From the NCBI RefSeq assembly GCF_051020955.1, contig NW_027476092.1, forward strand, positions 2,716,501 to 2,780,500: DNA of 64,000 nucleotides, read 5' to 3'. Source of the stretch: Megalopta genalis (lineage: Eukaryota > Arthropoda > Insecta > Hymenoptera > Halictidae). Position numbers and translations under genes: made by a program. How positions within the stretch are numbered: the stretch's first letter is position 1; each line of letters starts with the position of its first letter. The notes beneath the pieces were generated by a model. It had not been told where the DNA came from. It ran no database searches and saw only the letters and a program-made list of their open reading frames with translations. Positions 23,276 to 34,340 of the stretch are shown piece by piece.

Positions 23276-23768
23276 GTTCGCTTGTTCGTTTGTTCGTTTG
23301 TTCGTTTGTTCGTTTGTTCGTTTGTTCGTTTGTTCGTTTGTTCGTTTGTTCGTTTGTTCGTTTGTTCGTTTGTTCGTTTGTTCGTTTGTTCGTTTGTTCG
23401 TTTGTTCGTTTGTTCGTTTGTTCGTTTGTTCGTTTGTTCGTTTGTTCGTTTGTTCGTTTGTTCGTTTGTTCGTTTGTTCGTTTGTTCGTTTGTTCGTTTG
23501 TTCGTTTGTTCGTTTGTTCGTTTGTTCGTTTGTTCGTTTGTTCGTTTGTTCGTTTGTTCGTTTGTTCGTTTGTTCGTTTGTTCGTTTGTTCGTTTGTTCG
23601 TTTGTTCGTTTGTTCGTTTGTTCGTTTGTTCGTTTGTTCGTTTGTTCGTTTGTTCGTTTGTTCCTTTTGTTCGTTTGTTCGTTTGTTCGTTTGTTCGTTT
23701 GTTCGTTTGTTCGTTTGATCGTTTGTTCGTTTGTTCGTTTGTTCGTTTGTTCGTTTGTTCGTTTGTTC
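23276..23768 (+). repeat. GTTCGTTT array B
   Basis: About 61 copies, again opening with GTTCGCTT. One 9-bp unit GTTCCTTTT (CC at 23663-23664) and one GATCGTTT (about 23717). From start to the 9-bp unit is 387 bp against 667 bp in array A, a difference of 280 bp or exactly 35 octamers. All six frames are open here too. Confidence 0.95.
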
Positions 23769-25384
23769 AATTGTTCATTTGTTCAATTGTTCATTTGTTC
23801 ATTTGTTCATTTGTTCATTTGTTCATTTGTTCACTTGTTCATTTGTTCATTGGTTCATTTGTTCATTGGTTCATTTGTTCATTGGTTCATTTGTTCATTT
23901 GTCTATTTGTCCATTTGTTCATTTGTTCATTTGTCCATTTGTTCATTTGTTCATTTGTTCATATGTTCATTTGTTCATTTGTTCATTTGTTCATTTGTTC
24001 ATTTGTTCAATTGTTCATTTGTTCATTTGTTCATTTGTTCATTTGTTCATTTGTCCATTTGTCCATTTGTTCATTTGTTCATTTGTTCATTTGTTCATTT
24101 GTTCATTTGTTCATTTGTTCATTTGTTCATTTGTTCATTTGTTCATTTGTTCATTTGTTCATTTGTTCATTTGTTAATTTGTCCATTTGTCCATTTGTCC
24201 ATTTGTCCAATTGTCCATTTGTCCATTTGTCCATTTGTCCATTTGTCCATTTGTTCATTTGTTCATTTGTTCATTTGTTCATTTGTTCATTTGTTCATTT
24301 GTTCATTTGTTCATTTGTTCATTTGTTCATTTGTTCAATCTTCATTTGTTCATTTGTTCATTTGTTCATTTGTTCATTTGTTCATTTGTTCATTTGTTCA
24401 TTTGCTCATTTGCTCATTTGCTCATTTGCTCATTTGCTCATTTGTTCATTTGTTCATTTTTCATTTGTTCATTTGTTCATTTGTTCATTTGTTCATTTGT
24501 TCATTATTTCATTTGTTCATTCGTTCATTCGTTCATTTGTTCATATGTTCATTTGTTCATTTGTTCATTTCTTCATTTCTTCATTTGTTCATTTGTTCAT
24601 TTGTTCAATTGTTCATTTGTTCATTTGTTCATTTGTTCATTTGTTCATTTGTTCATTTGTCTATTTCTTCATTTGTTCATTTGTCCATTTGTTCATTTGT
24701 TCATTTGATCATTTGTTCATTTGTTCATTTGTTCATTTGTTCATTTGTTCATTTGTCCATTTGTCCATTTGTTCATTTGTCCATTTGTTCATTTGTTCAT
24801 TTGTTCATTTGTTCATTTGTTCAATTGTTCATTTGTTCTTTTGTTCATTTGTTCATTTGCTTATTTGTTCATTTGTTCCTTTGTTCATTTGTTCAGTTGT
24901 TAATTTGTTCATTTGTTCATTTTTTTTCATTTGTTCATTTGTTCATTTTTTCATATGTTCATTTGTTCATTTGTTCATTTGCTCATTTGCTCATTTGCTC
25001 ATTTGTTGATTTGTTCATTTTTCATTTGTTCATTTGTTCATTTGTTCATTTGTTCATTATTTCATTTGTTCATTTGTTCATTTGTTCAATTGTTCATTTG
25101 TTCATTTGTTCATTTGATCATTTGTTCATTTGTTCATTTCTTCATTTGCTCATTTGTCCATTTGTTCATTTGTCTATTTCTTCATTTGTTCATTTGTCCA
25201 TTTGTTCATTTGTTCATTTGTTCATTTGTTCATTTGTTCATTTGTTCATTTGTTCATATGTTCATTTGTTCATTTGTTCATATGCTCATTTGTTCATTTG
25301 TTCATATGTTCATTAGTTCATTTGTCCATTTGTTCATTTGTTCACTTGTTCATTTGTTCATTTGTTCATTCTTCATTTGTTCAT
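23769..25384 (+). repeat. Transition segment with GTCC cluster, GCTC block and P module
   Basis: CAATTG, three CATTGG units (23850-23886), GTCTATTTGTCC, a pure run, GTTAATTTG (24171), a long GTCC cluster with CCAATTGTCC (24180-24250), CAATCTTC (24337), five GCTC, CATTATTTC, then a P module with an 8-T run (24921-24928) and GTCTATTTCTTC, three CATATG units (one as CATATGCTC, about 25280) and CATTCTTC (25368). Confidence 0.85.
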
Positions 25385-25804
25385 TTGTACAATTGTTCAT
25401 TTGTTCATTTGTTTATTTGTTCATTTGTTCATTTGATCATTTGTTCATTTGTTCATTTGTTCATTTGTTCATTTGTTCATTTGTTCATTTGATCATTTGT
25501 TCATTTGTTCATTTGTTCATTTGTCCATTTGTCCATTTGTCCATTTGTTCATTTGTTCATTTGTTCATTTGTTCATTTGTTCATTTGTTCATTTGTTCAT
25601 TTGTTCATTTGTTCACTTGTTCATTTGTTCATTTGTTCATTTGTTCATTTGTTCATTTGTTCATTTGTTCATTTGTTCATTTGTTCATTTGTTCATTTGT
25701 TGATTTGTTCATTCGTTCATTTGTTCATTTGTTCATTTGTTCATTTGTTCATTTGTTCATTTGTTCATTTGTTCATTCGTTCATTTGTTCATTTGTTCAT
25801 TAGT
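25385..25804 (+). repeat. Pre-N segment, copy 1
   Basis: GTACAATTG, GTTTATTTG, two GATC, three GTCC, CACTTG, then near-pure repeat with GTTGATTTGTTCATTCG (25700). It is the left end of a 4,016-bp duplicated segment whose second copy starts at 29401. Confidence 0.85.
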
Positions 25805-26986
25805 TCATTAGTTCATTTGTCCATTTGTGCATATGTTCACTTGTTCATTTGTCCATTTGTGCATTTGTTCACTTGTTCATTTGTTCATTTGTTCATTTGT
25901 TCGTTTGTTCGTTTGTCCATTTGTTGATTTGTTCATTTGTTCATTTGTTCGTTTGTTCATTTGTTCGTTTGTTCGTATGTCCGTTTGTTCATTTGTTGAT
26001 TTGTTCATTGGTTCATTTGTTCATTTGTTCATTTGTTCATTTGTTCATTCGTTCATTCGTTCACTTGTTCACTCGTTCACTTGTTCACTTGTTCATTTGT
26101 TCATTTGTTCATTCGTTCATTCGTTCACTTGTTCATTCGTTCACTTGTTCAATTGTTCATTTGTTCTTTTGTTCATTTGTTCACTTGTTCACTTGTTCAC
26201 TTGTTCATTTGTTCATATGTTCATTTGTTCATATGTTCATTTGTTCATATGTTCATTTGTTCATATGTTCATTTGTTCATTTGTTCATTTGTTCATTTGT
26301 TCTTTTGTTCATTTGTTCATTTGTTCATTTGTTCACTTGTTCATTTGTTCATTTGTTCATTTGTTCATTTGTTCATTTGTTCATTTGTTCTTTTGTTCAT
26401 TTGTTCATTTCTTCATTTGTTCATTCTTCATTTGTTCATTTGTCCATTTGTTCATTTGTTCATTTGTTCATTTGTTCATTTGTTCATTTGTTCATTTGTT
26501 CATTTGTTCATTTGCTCATTTGCTCATTTGCTCATTAGCTCATTTGCTCATTTGCTCATTTGCTCATTTGTTCATTTGTTCATTTTTCATTTGTTCATTT
26601 GTTCATTTGTTCATTTGTTCATTTGTTCATTTGTTCATTTGCTCATTTGTTCTTTATTTCATTAGTTCATTCGTTCATTCGTTCATTCGTTCATTTGTTC
26701 ATTTGTTCATATGTCCATTTGTTTATTTGTTCATTTGTTCATTTGTTCAATTGTTCATTTGTTCATTTGTTCATTTGTTCATTTGTTCTTTTGTTCATTT
26801 GTTCATTTGTTCATTTGTTCATTTGTTCATTTGTTCATTTGTTCATTTGTTCATTTGTTCACTTGTTCACTTGTTCATTTGTTCATTTGTTCATTTGTTC
26901 ATTTGTTCATTTGTTCATTTGTTCATTTGTTCATTTGGTCATTTGTTCATTTGTTCATTTGAACATTTGTTCATTCACTTTATTTG
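25805..26986 (+). repeat. N module 1
   Basis: Header TTAGTTCATTAG then GTGCATATGTTCACTTG, GTTCGTATGTCC, GTTGATTTG, CATTGG, CATTCG and CACTCG units, three CACTTG in a row, four CATATG, TTCTTTTG, CATTCTTC, a run of seven GCTC units with CATTAGCTC in the middle (26515-26570), CATTTTTC, CTTTATTTCATTAG and three CATTCG, CATATGTCC, CACTTG pair, CATTTGGTC, and a GAACA site 26 bp before L1. From the GTGCATATG anchor to L1 is 1162 bp. Confidence 0.87.
26960..26973. other. TGAACA-TT-TGTTCA inverted-repeat site (example; 29 in window)
   Basis: This 14-bp site is a perfect 6-bp inverted repeat with a 2-bp spacer, made by changing one TTTGTTCA unit to TTTGAACA. It is the only recurrent motif in which this strand carries the complement of its own unit. 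The GAAC bases start at 3731, 4281, 8490, 10147, 10604, 12795, 14914, 20241, 26961, 28865, 29178, 30921, 32881, 33194, 33707, 36623, 39778, 40075, 40596, 43544, 45599, 47958, 52644, 56251, 56580, 58411, 61844, 63459 and 63924. At 28865 and 32881 the right half is followed by TTTATTCG rather than TTCATTCG. Nineteen begin L2 headers, seven lie exactly 26 bp before an L1 header, and three open B blocks. Function is unknown. Confidence 0.9.
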
Positions 26987-28864
26987 TTCATTCGTTTTAT
27001 TTGTCCATTTGTTCATTTGTTCATTAGTTCATTTGTACATTTGTGCATATGTTCACTTGTTCATTTGTCCATTTGTGCATTTGTTCACTTGTTCATTTGT
27101 TCATTTGTTCATTTGTTCGTTTGTTCGTTTGTTCATTTGTTGATTTGTTCATTTGTTCGTTTGTTCATTTGTTCGTTTGTTCGTTTGTTCATTTGTTGAT
27201 TTGTTCAATGGTTCATTTGTTCATTTGTTCATTTGTTCATTTCTTCATTTGTTCATTCGTTCATTCGTTCACTTGTTCACTCGTACACTTGTTCACTTGT
27301 TCATTTGTTCATTTGTTCATTCGTTCATTCGTTCACTTGTTCATTCGTTCACTTGTTCAATTGTTCATTTGTTCTTTTGTTCATTTGTTCATTTGCTTAT
27401 TTGTTCATTTGTTCATTTGTTCAGTTGTTAATTTGTTAATTTGTTCATTTGTTCACTTGTTCACTTGTTCATTTGTTCATACGTTCATTTGTTCATATGT
27501 TCATTTGTTCATTTGTTCATTTGTTCATTTGTTCATTTGTTCATTAGTTCATTTGTTCACTTGTTCATTTGTTCATTTGTTCATTTGTTCATTTGTTCAT
27601 TTGTTCATTTGTTCATTTGTTCATTTGTTCCTTTGTTCATTTGTCCATTTGTCCATTTGTCCATTTGTTCATTTGTTCCTTTGTCCATTTGTTCATTTGT
27701 TCATTTGTCCATTTGTTCATTTGTTCATTTGTTCATTTGATCATTTGTTCATTTGTTCATTTGTTCATTTGTTCAATCTTCATTTGTTCATTTGTTCATT
27801 AGTTCATTTGTCCATTTGTTCAATTGTTCACTTGTTCATTTGTTCATTTGTTCATTCTTCATTTGTTCATTTGTACAATTGTTCATTTGTTCATTTGTTC
27901 ATTTGATCATTTGTTCATTTGTTCATTTGTTCATTTGTTCATTTGTTCATTTGTTCATTTGTTCATTTGTTCATTTGTTCATTTGTTCATTTGTTCATTT
28001 GATCATTTGTTCATTTGTTCATTTGTTCATTTGTCCATTTGTCCATTTGTCCATTTGTTCATTTGTTCATTTGTTCATTTGTTCATTTGTTCATTTGTTC
28101 ATTTGTTCATTTGTTCATTTGTTCACTTGTTCATTTGTTCATTTGTCCATTTGTCCATTTGTCCATTTGTCCATTTGTCCATTTGTTCATTTGTTCATTT
28201 GTTCATTTGTTCATTTGTTCATTTGTTCATTTGTTCATTTGTTCATTTGTTCATTTGTTCATTTGTTCATTTGTTCATTTGTTCATTTGTTCACTTGTTC
28301 ATTTGTTCATTTGTTCATTTGTTCATTTGTTCATTTGTTCATTTGTTCATTTGTTCATTTGTTCATTTGTTCATTTGTTCATTTGTTCATTTGTTCATTT
28401 GTTCATTTGTTCATTTGTTCATTTGTTCATTTGTTCATTTGTTCATTCGTTCATTAGTTCATTTGTTCATTAGTTCATTTGTTCATTTGTTCATTTGTTC
28501 AATTGTTCACTTGTTCATTTGTTCATTTGTTCATTTGTTCACTTGTTCATTTGTTCATTTGTTCATTTGTTCAATTGTTCATTTGTTCATTTGTTCATTT
28601 GTTCATTTGTTCATTTGTTCATTTGTTCATTTGTTCATTTGTTCATTTGTTCATTTGTTCATTTGTTCATTTGTTCATTTGTTCATTTGTTCATTTGTTC
28701 ATTTGTTCATTTGTTCATTTGTTCATTTGTTCATTTGTTCATTTGTTCATTTGTTCATTTGTTCATTTGTTCATTTGTTCATTTGTTCATTTGTTCATTT
28801 GTTCATTTGTTCATTTGTTCATTTGTTCATTTGTTCATTTGTTCATTTGTTCATTTGTTCATTT
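26987..28864 (+). repeat. L1 arm, GTACAATTG segment and pure run (HOR 1 middle)
   Basis: Complete L1 arm including CAATGG, CACTCGTACACTTG, CAGTTGTTAATTTG and CATACG (27480). Then GTCC clusters, CAATCTTC (27777), GTACAATTG (27872), GATC, a three-GTCC and a five-GTCC cluster, CATTCGTTCATTAG (28445), CAATTGTTCACTTG and about 290 bp of pure repeat. Confidence 0.85.
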
Positions 28865-29400
28865 GAACATTTGTTTATTCGCTTTATTTGTTCATTCGTT
28901 CATTAGTTCATTTGTTCATTAGTTCATTTGTCCATTTGTGCATTTGTTCACTTGTTCATTTGTTCATTTGTTCGTTTGTTCTTTTGTTCGTTTGTTCGTT
29001 TGTTCGTTTGTTCATTTGTTGATTTGTTCATTTGTTCATTTGTTCGTTTGTTCATTTGTTCATTTGTTCATTTGTTCATTTGTTCATTTGTTCATTTGTT
29101 CATTTGTTCATTTGTTCATTTGTTCATTTGTTCATTTGTTCATTTGTTCATTTGTTCATTTGTTCATTTGTTCATTTGAACATTTGTTCATTCGCTTTAT
29201 TTGTTCATTCGTTCATTAGTTCATTTGTTCATTAGTTCATTTGTCCATTTGTGCATTTGTTCACTTGTTCATTTGTTCATTTGTTCGTTTGTTCTTTTGT
29301 TCGTTTGTTCGTTTGTTCGTTTGTTCATTTGTTGATTTGTTCATTTGTTCATTTGTTCGTTTGTTCATTTGTTCGTTTGTCCATTTGTTCATTTGTTCAT
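28865..29400 (+). repeat. Two L2 units ending in a hybrid joint
   Basis: GAACA sites at 28865 and 29178, 313 bp apart. The first has TTTATTCG instead of TTCATTCG, a mark shared with 32881. The second unit runs through GTTCGTTTGTCC and then switches at about 29400 to GTACAATTG of the pre-N segment. Confidence 0.85.
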
Positions 29401-29820
29401 TTGTACAATTGTTCATTTGTTCATTTGTTTATTTGTTCATTTGTTCATTTGATCATTTGTTCATTTGTTCATTTGTTCATTTGTTCATTTGTTCATTTGT
29501 TCATTTGATCATTTGTTCATTTGTTCATTTGTTCATTTGTCCATTTGTCCATTTGTCCATTTGTTCATTTGTTCATTTGTTCATTTGTTCATTTGTTCAT
29601 TTGTTCATTTGTTCATTTGTTCATTTGTTCACTTGTTCATTTGTTCATTTGTTCATTTGTTCATTTGTTCATTTGTTCATTTGTTCATTTGTTCATTTGT
29701 TCATTTGTTCATTTGTTGATTTGTTCATTCGTTCATTTGTTCATTTGTTCATTTGTTCATTTGTTCATTTGTTCATTTGTTCATTTGTTCATTCGTTCAT
29801 TTGTTCATTTGTTCATTAGT
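29401..29820 (+). repeat. Pre-N segment, copy 2
   Basis: Matches 25385-25804 at a constant offset of 4016 bp: GTACAATTG, GTTTATTTG, GATC units, three GTCC, CACTTG and GTTGATTTGTTCATTCG in the same order. Confidence 0.87.
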
Positions 29821-30946
29821 TCATTAGTTCATTTGTCCATTTGTGCATATGTTCACTTGTTCATTTGTCCATTTGTGCATTTGTTCACTTGTTCATTTGT
29901 TCATTTGTTCATTTGTTCGTTTGTTCGTTTGTCCATTTGTTGATTTGTTCATTTGTTCATTTGTTCGTTTGTTCATTTGTTCGTTTGTTCGTATGTCCGT
30001 TTGTTCATTTGTTGATTTGTTCATTGGTTCATTTGTTCATTTGTTCATTTGTTCATTTGTTCATTCGTTCATTCGTTCACTTGTTCACTCGTTCACTTGT
30101 TCACTTGTTCATTTGTTCATTTGTTCATTCGTTCATTCGTTCACTTGTTCATTCGTTCACTTGTTCAATTGTTCATTTGTTCTTTTGTTCATTTGTTCAC
30201 TTGTTCACTTGTTCACTTGTTCATTTGTTCATATGTTCATTTGTTCATATGTTCATTTGTTCATATGTTCATTTGTTCATATGTTCATTTGTTCATTTGT
30301 TCATTTGTTCATTTGTTCTTTTGTTCATTTGTTCATTTGTTCATTTGTTCACTTGTTCATTTGTTCATTTGTTCATTTGTTCATTTGTTCATTTGTTCAT
30401 TTGTTCTTTTGTTCATTTGTTCATTTCTTCATTTGTTCATTCTTCATTTGTTCATTTGTCCATTTGTTCATTTGTTCATTTGTTCATTTGTTCATTTGTT
30501 CATTTGTTCATTTGTTCATTTGTTCATTTGCTCATTTGCTCATTTGCTCATTAGCTCATTTGCTCATTTGCTCATTTGCTCATTTGTTCATTTGTTCATT
30601 TTTCATTTGTTCATTTGTTCATTTGTTCATTTGTTCATTTGTTCATTTGTTCATTTGCTCATTTGTTCTTTATTTCATTAGTTCATTCGTTCATTCGTTC
30701 ATTCGTTCATTTGTTCATTTGTTCATATGTCCATTTGTTCATTTGTTCTTTTGTTCATTTGTTCATTTGTTCATTTGTTCATTTGTTCATTTGTTCATTT
30801 GTTCATTTGTTCATTTGTTCACTTGTTCACTTGTTCATTTGTTCATTTGTTCATTTGTTCATTTGTTCATTTGTTCATTTGTTCATTTGTTCATTTGGTC
30901 ATTTGTTCATTTGTTCATTTGAACATTTGTTCATTCACTTTATTTG
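29821..30946 (+). repeat. N module 2
   Basis: Same marker order as N1 at 4016 bp, then 3960 bp. Seven octamers (56 bp) including GTTTATTTG and CAATTG are missing after CATATGTCC (about 30735). Anchor to L1 is 1106 bp. Confidence 0.87.
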
Positions 30947-32880
30947 TTCATTCGTTTTATTTGTCCATTTGTTCATTTGTTCATTAGTTCATTTGTACAT
31001 TTGTGCATATGTTCACTTGTTCATTTGTCCATTTGTGCATTTGTTCACTTGTTCATTTGTTCATTTGTTCATTTGTTCGTTTGTTCGTTTGTTCATTTGT
31101 TGATTTGTTCATTTGTTCGTTTGTTCATTTGTTCGTTTGTTCGTTTGTTCATTTGTTGATTTGTTCAATGGTTCATTTGTTCATTTGTTCATTTGTTCAT
31201 TTCTTCATTTGTTCATTCGTTCATTCGTTCACTTGTTCACTCGTACACTTGTTCACTTGTTCATTTGTTCATTTGTTCATTCGTTCATTCGTTCACTTGT
31301 TCATTCGTTCACTTGTTCAATTGTTCATTTGTTCTTTTGTTCATTTGTTCATTTGCTTATTTGTTCATTTGTTCATTTGTTCAGTTGTTAATTTGTTAAT
31401 TTGTTCATTTGTTCACTTGTTCACTTGTTCATTTGTTCATACGTTCATTTGTTCATATGTTCATTTGTTCATTTGTTCATTTGTTCATTTGTTCATTTGT
31501 TCATTAGTTCATTTGTTCACTTGTTCATTTGTTCATTTGTTCATTTGTTCATTTGTTCATTTGTTCATTTGTTCATTTGTTCATTTGTTCCTTTGTTCAT
31601 TTGTCCATTTGTCCATTTGTCCATTTGTTCATTTGTTCCTTTGTCCATTTGTTCATTTGTTCATTTGTCCATTTGTTCATTTGTTCATTTGTTCATTTGA
31701 TCATTTGTTCATTTGTTCATTTGTTCATTTGTTCAATCTTCATTTGTTCATTTGTTCATTAGTTCATTTGTCCATTTGTTCAATTGTTCACTTGTTCATT
31801 TGTTCATTTGTTCATTCTTCATTTGTTCATTTGTACAATTGTTCATTTGTTCATTTGTTCATTTGATCATTTGTTCATTTGTTCATTTGTTCATTTGTTC
31901 ATTTGTTCATTTGTTCATTTGTTCATTTGTTCATTTGTTCATTTGTTCATTTGATCATTTGTTCATTTGTTCATTTGTTCATTTGTCCATTTGTCCATTT
32001 GTCCATTTGTTCATTTGTTCATTTGTTCATTTGTTCATTTGTTCATTTGTTCATTTGTTCATTTGTTCATTTGTTCACTTGTTCATTTGTTCATTTGTCC
32101 ATTTGTCCATTTGTCCATTTGTCCATTTGTCCATTTGTTCATTTGTTCATTTGTTCATTTGTTCATTTGTTCATTTGTTCATTTGTTCATTTGTTCATTT
32201 GTTCATTTGTTCATTTGTTCATTTGTTCATTTGTTCATTTGTTCACTTGTTCATTTGTTCATTTGTTCATTTGTTCATTTGTTCATTTGTTCATTTGTTC
32301 ATTTGTTCATTTGTTCATTTGTTCATTTGTTCATTTGTTCATTTGTTCATTTGTTCATTTGTTCATTTGTTCATTTGTTCATTTGTTCATTTGTTCATTT
32401 GTTCATTTGTTCATTTGTTCATTTGTTCATTTGTTCATTCGTTCATTAGTTCATTTGTTCATTAGTTCATTTGTTCATTTGTTCATTTGTTCAATTGTTC
32501 ACTTGTTCATTTGTTCATTTGTTCATTTGTTCACTTGTTCATTTGTTCATTTGTTCATTTGTTCAATTGTTCATTTGTTCATTTGTTCATTTGTTCATTT
32601 GTTCATTTGTTCATTTGTTCATTTGTTCATTTGTTCATTTGTTCATTTGTTCATTTGTTCATTTGTTCATTTGTTCATTTGTTCATTTGTTCATTTGTTC
32701 ATTTGTTCATTTGTTCATTTGTTCATTTGTTCATTTGTTCATTTGTTCATTTGTTCATTTGTTCATTTGTTCATTTGTTCATTTGTTCATTTGTTCATTT
32801 GTTCATTTGTTCATTTGTTCATTTGTTCATTTGTTCATTTGTTCATTTGTTCATTTGTTCATTTGTTCATTTGTTCATTT
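30947..32880 (+). repeat. L1 arm, GTACAATTG segment and pure run (HOR 2 middle)
   Basis: Near copy of 26987-28864. Offset moves 3960, 3952, 3992, 4016, all steps being multiples of 8. Ends with about 310 bp of pure repeat before the TTTATTCG-type L2 header. Confidence 0.85.
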
Positions 32881-33706
32881 GAACATTTGTTTATTCGCTT
32901 TATTTGTTCATTCGTTCATTAGTTCATTTGTTCATTAGTTCATTTGTCCATTTGTGCATTTGTTCACTTGTTCATTTGTTCATTTGTTCGTTTGTTCTTT
33001 TGTTCGTTTGTTCGTTTGTTCGTTTGTTCATTTGTTGATTTGTTCATTTGTTCATTTGTTCGTTTGTTCATTTGTTCATTTGTTCATTTGTTCATTTGTT
33101 CATTTGTTCATTTGTTCATTTGTTCATTTGTTCATTTGTTCATTTGTTCATTTGTTCATTTGTTCATTTGTTCATTTGTTCATTTGTTCATTTGAACATT
33201 TGTTCATTCGCTTTATTTGTTCATTCGTTCATTAGTTCATTTGTTCATTAGTTCATTTGTCCATTTGTGCATTTGTTCACTTGTTCATTTGTTCATTTGT
33301 TCGTTTGTTCTTTTGTTCGTTTGTTCGTTTGTTCGTTTGTTCATTTGTTGATTTGTTCATTTGTTCATTTGTTCGTTTGTTCATTTGTTCGTTTGTCCAT
33401 TTGTTCATTTGTTCATTTGTTCATTTGTTCATTTGTTCATTTGTTCTTTTGTTCATTTGTTCATTTGTTCATTCGTTCACTTGTTCACTCGTTCACTTGT
33501 TCACTCGTTCACTTGTTCACTCGTTCACTTGTTCACTCGTTCACTTGTTCACTCGTTCACTCGTTCACTTGTTCACTCGTTCACTTGTTCACTTGTTCAT
33601 TTGTTCATTTGTTCATTCGTTCATTCGTTCACTTGTTCATTCGTTCACTTGTTCAATTGTTCATTCGTTCTTTTGTTCATTTGTTCATTTGCTCATTTGT
33701 TCATTT
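32881..33706 (+). repeat. Two L2 units, the second with a long CACTCG dimer array
   Basis: GAACA sites at 32881 and 33194 (313 bp). The second unit holds a longer CACTCGTTCACTTG array (33474-33590) that includes one doubled CACTCG, then CATTCG units and CATTCGTTCTTTTG. This is the segment lost at the 29.40-kb joint. Confidence 0.85.
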
Positions 33707-34340
33707 GAACATTTGTTCATTCGCTTTATTTGTTCATTCGTTCATTAGTTCATTTGTTCATTAGTTCATTTGTCCATTTGTGCATTTGTTCACTTGTTCA
33801 TTTGTTCATTTTTTCGTTTGTTCTTTTGTTCGTTTGTTCGTTTGCTCGTTTGTTCATTTGTTGATTTGTTCATTTGTTCATTTGTTCGTTTGTTCATTTG
33901 TTCATTTGTTCATTTGTTCATTTGTTCATTTGTTCATTTGTTCATTTGTTCATTTGTTCTTTTGTTCATTTGTTCATTTGTTCATTTGTTCAATCTTCAT
34001 TTGTTCATTTGTTCATTTGTTCAATCTTCATTTGTTCATTTGTTCATTTGTTCATTTGTTCATTTGTTCATTTGTTCATTTGCTCATTTGCTCATTTGCT
34101 CATTTGCTCATTTGCTCATTTGTTCATTTGTTCATTTTTCATTTGTTCATTTGTTCATTTGTTCATTTGTTCATTTGTTCATTTGTTCATTTGTTCATTA
34201 TTTCATTTGTTCATTCGTTCATTCGTTCATTTGTACATATGTTCATTTGTTCATTTGTTCATTTCTTCATTTCTTCATTTGTTCATTTGTTCATTTGTTC
34301 AATTGTTCATTTGTTCATTTGTTCATTTGTTCATTTGTTC
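33707..34340 (+). repeat. Third L2 unit with five-GCTC block
   Basis: L2 header of the CATTTTTTCG type with GCTCGTTTG, two CAATCTTC (33991, 34022), five GCTC, CATTTTTC, CATTATTTC, CATTCG units, GTACATATG (34232) and a CATTTCTTC pair. Confidence 0.83.

Noticed and set aside
26960..26973. Bacillus-type LexA (SOS) box GAAC-N4-GTTC, or a steroid-receptor element
   Set aside because: GAAC-N4-GTTC fits in form, but the centre ATTT does not fit the usual purine-N-purine-pyrimidine core and there is no bacterial gene context. Steroid elements have a 3-bp spacer between the GAACA and TGTTC half sites, here it is 2 bp.
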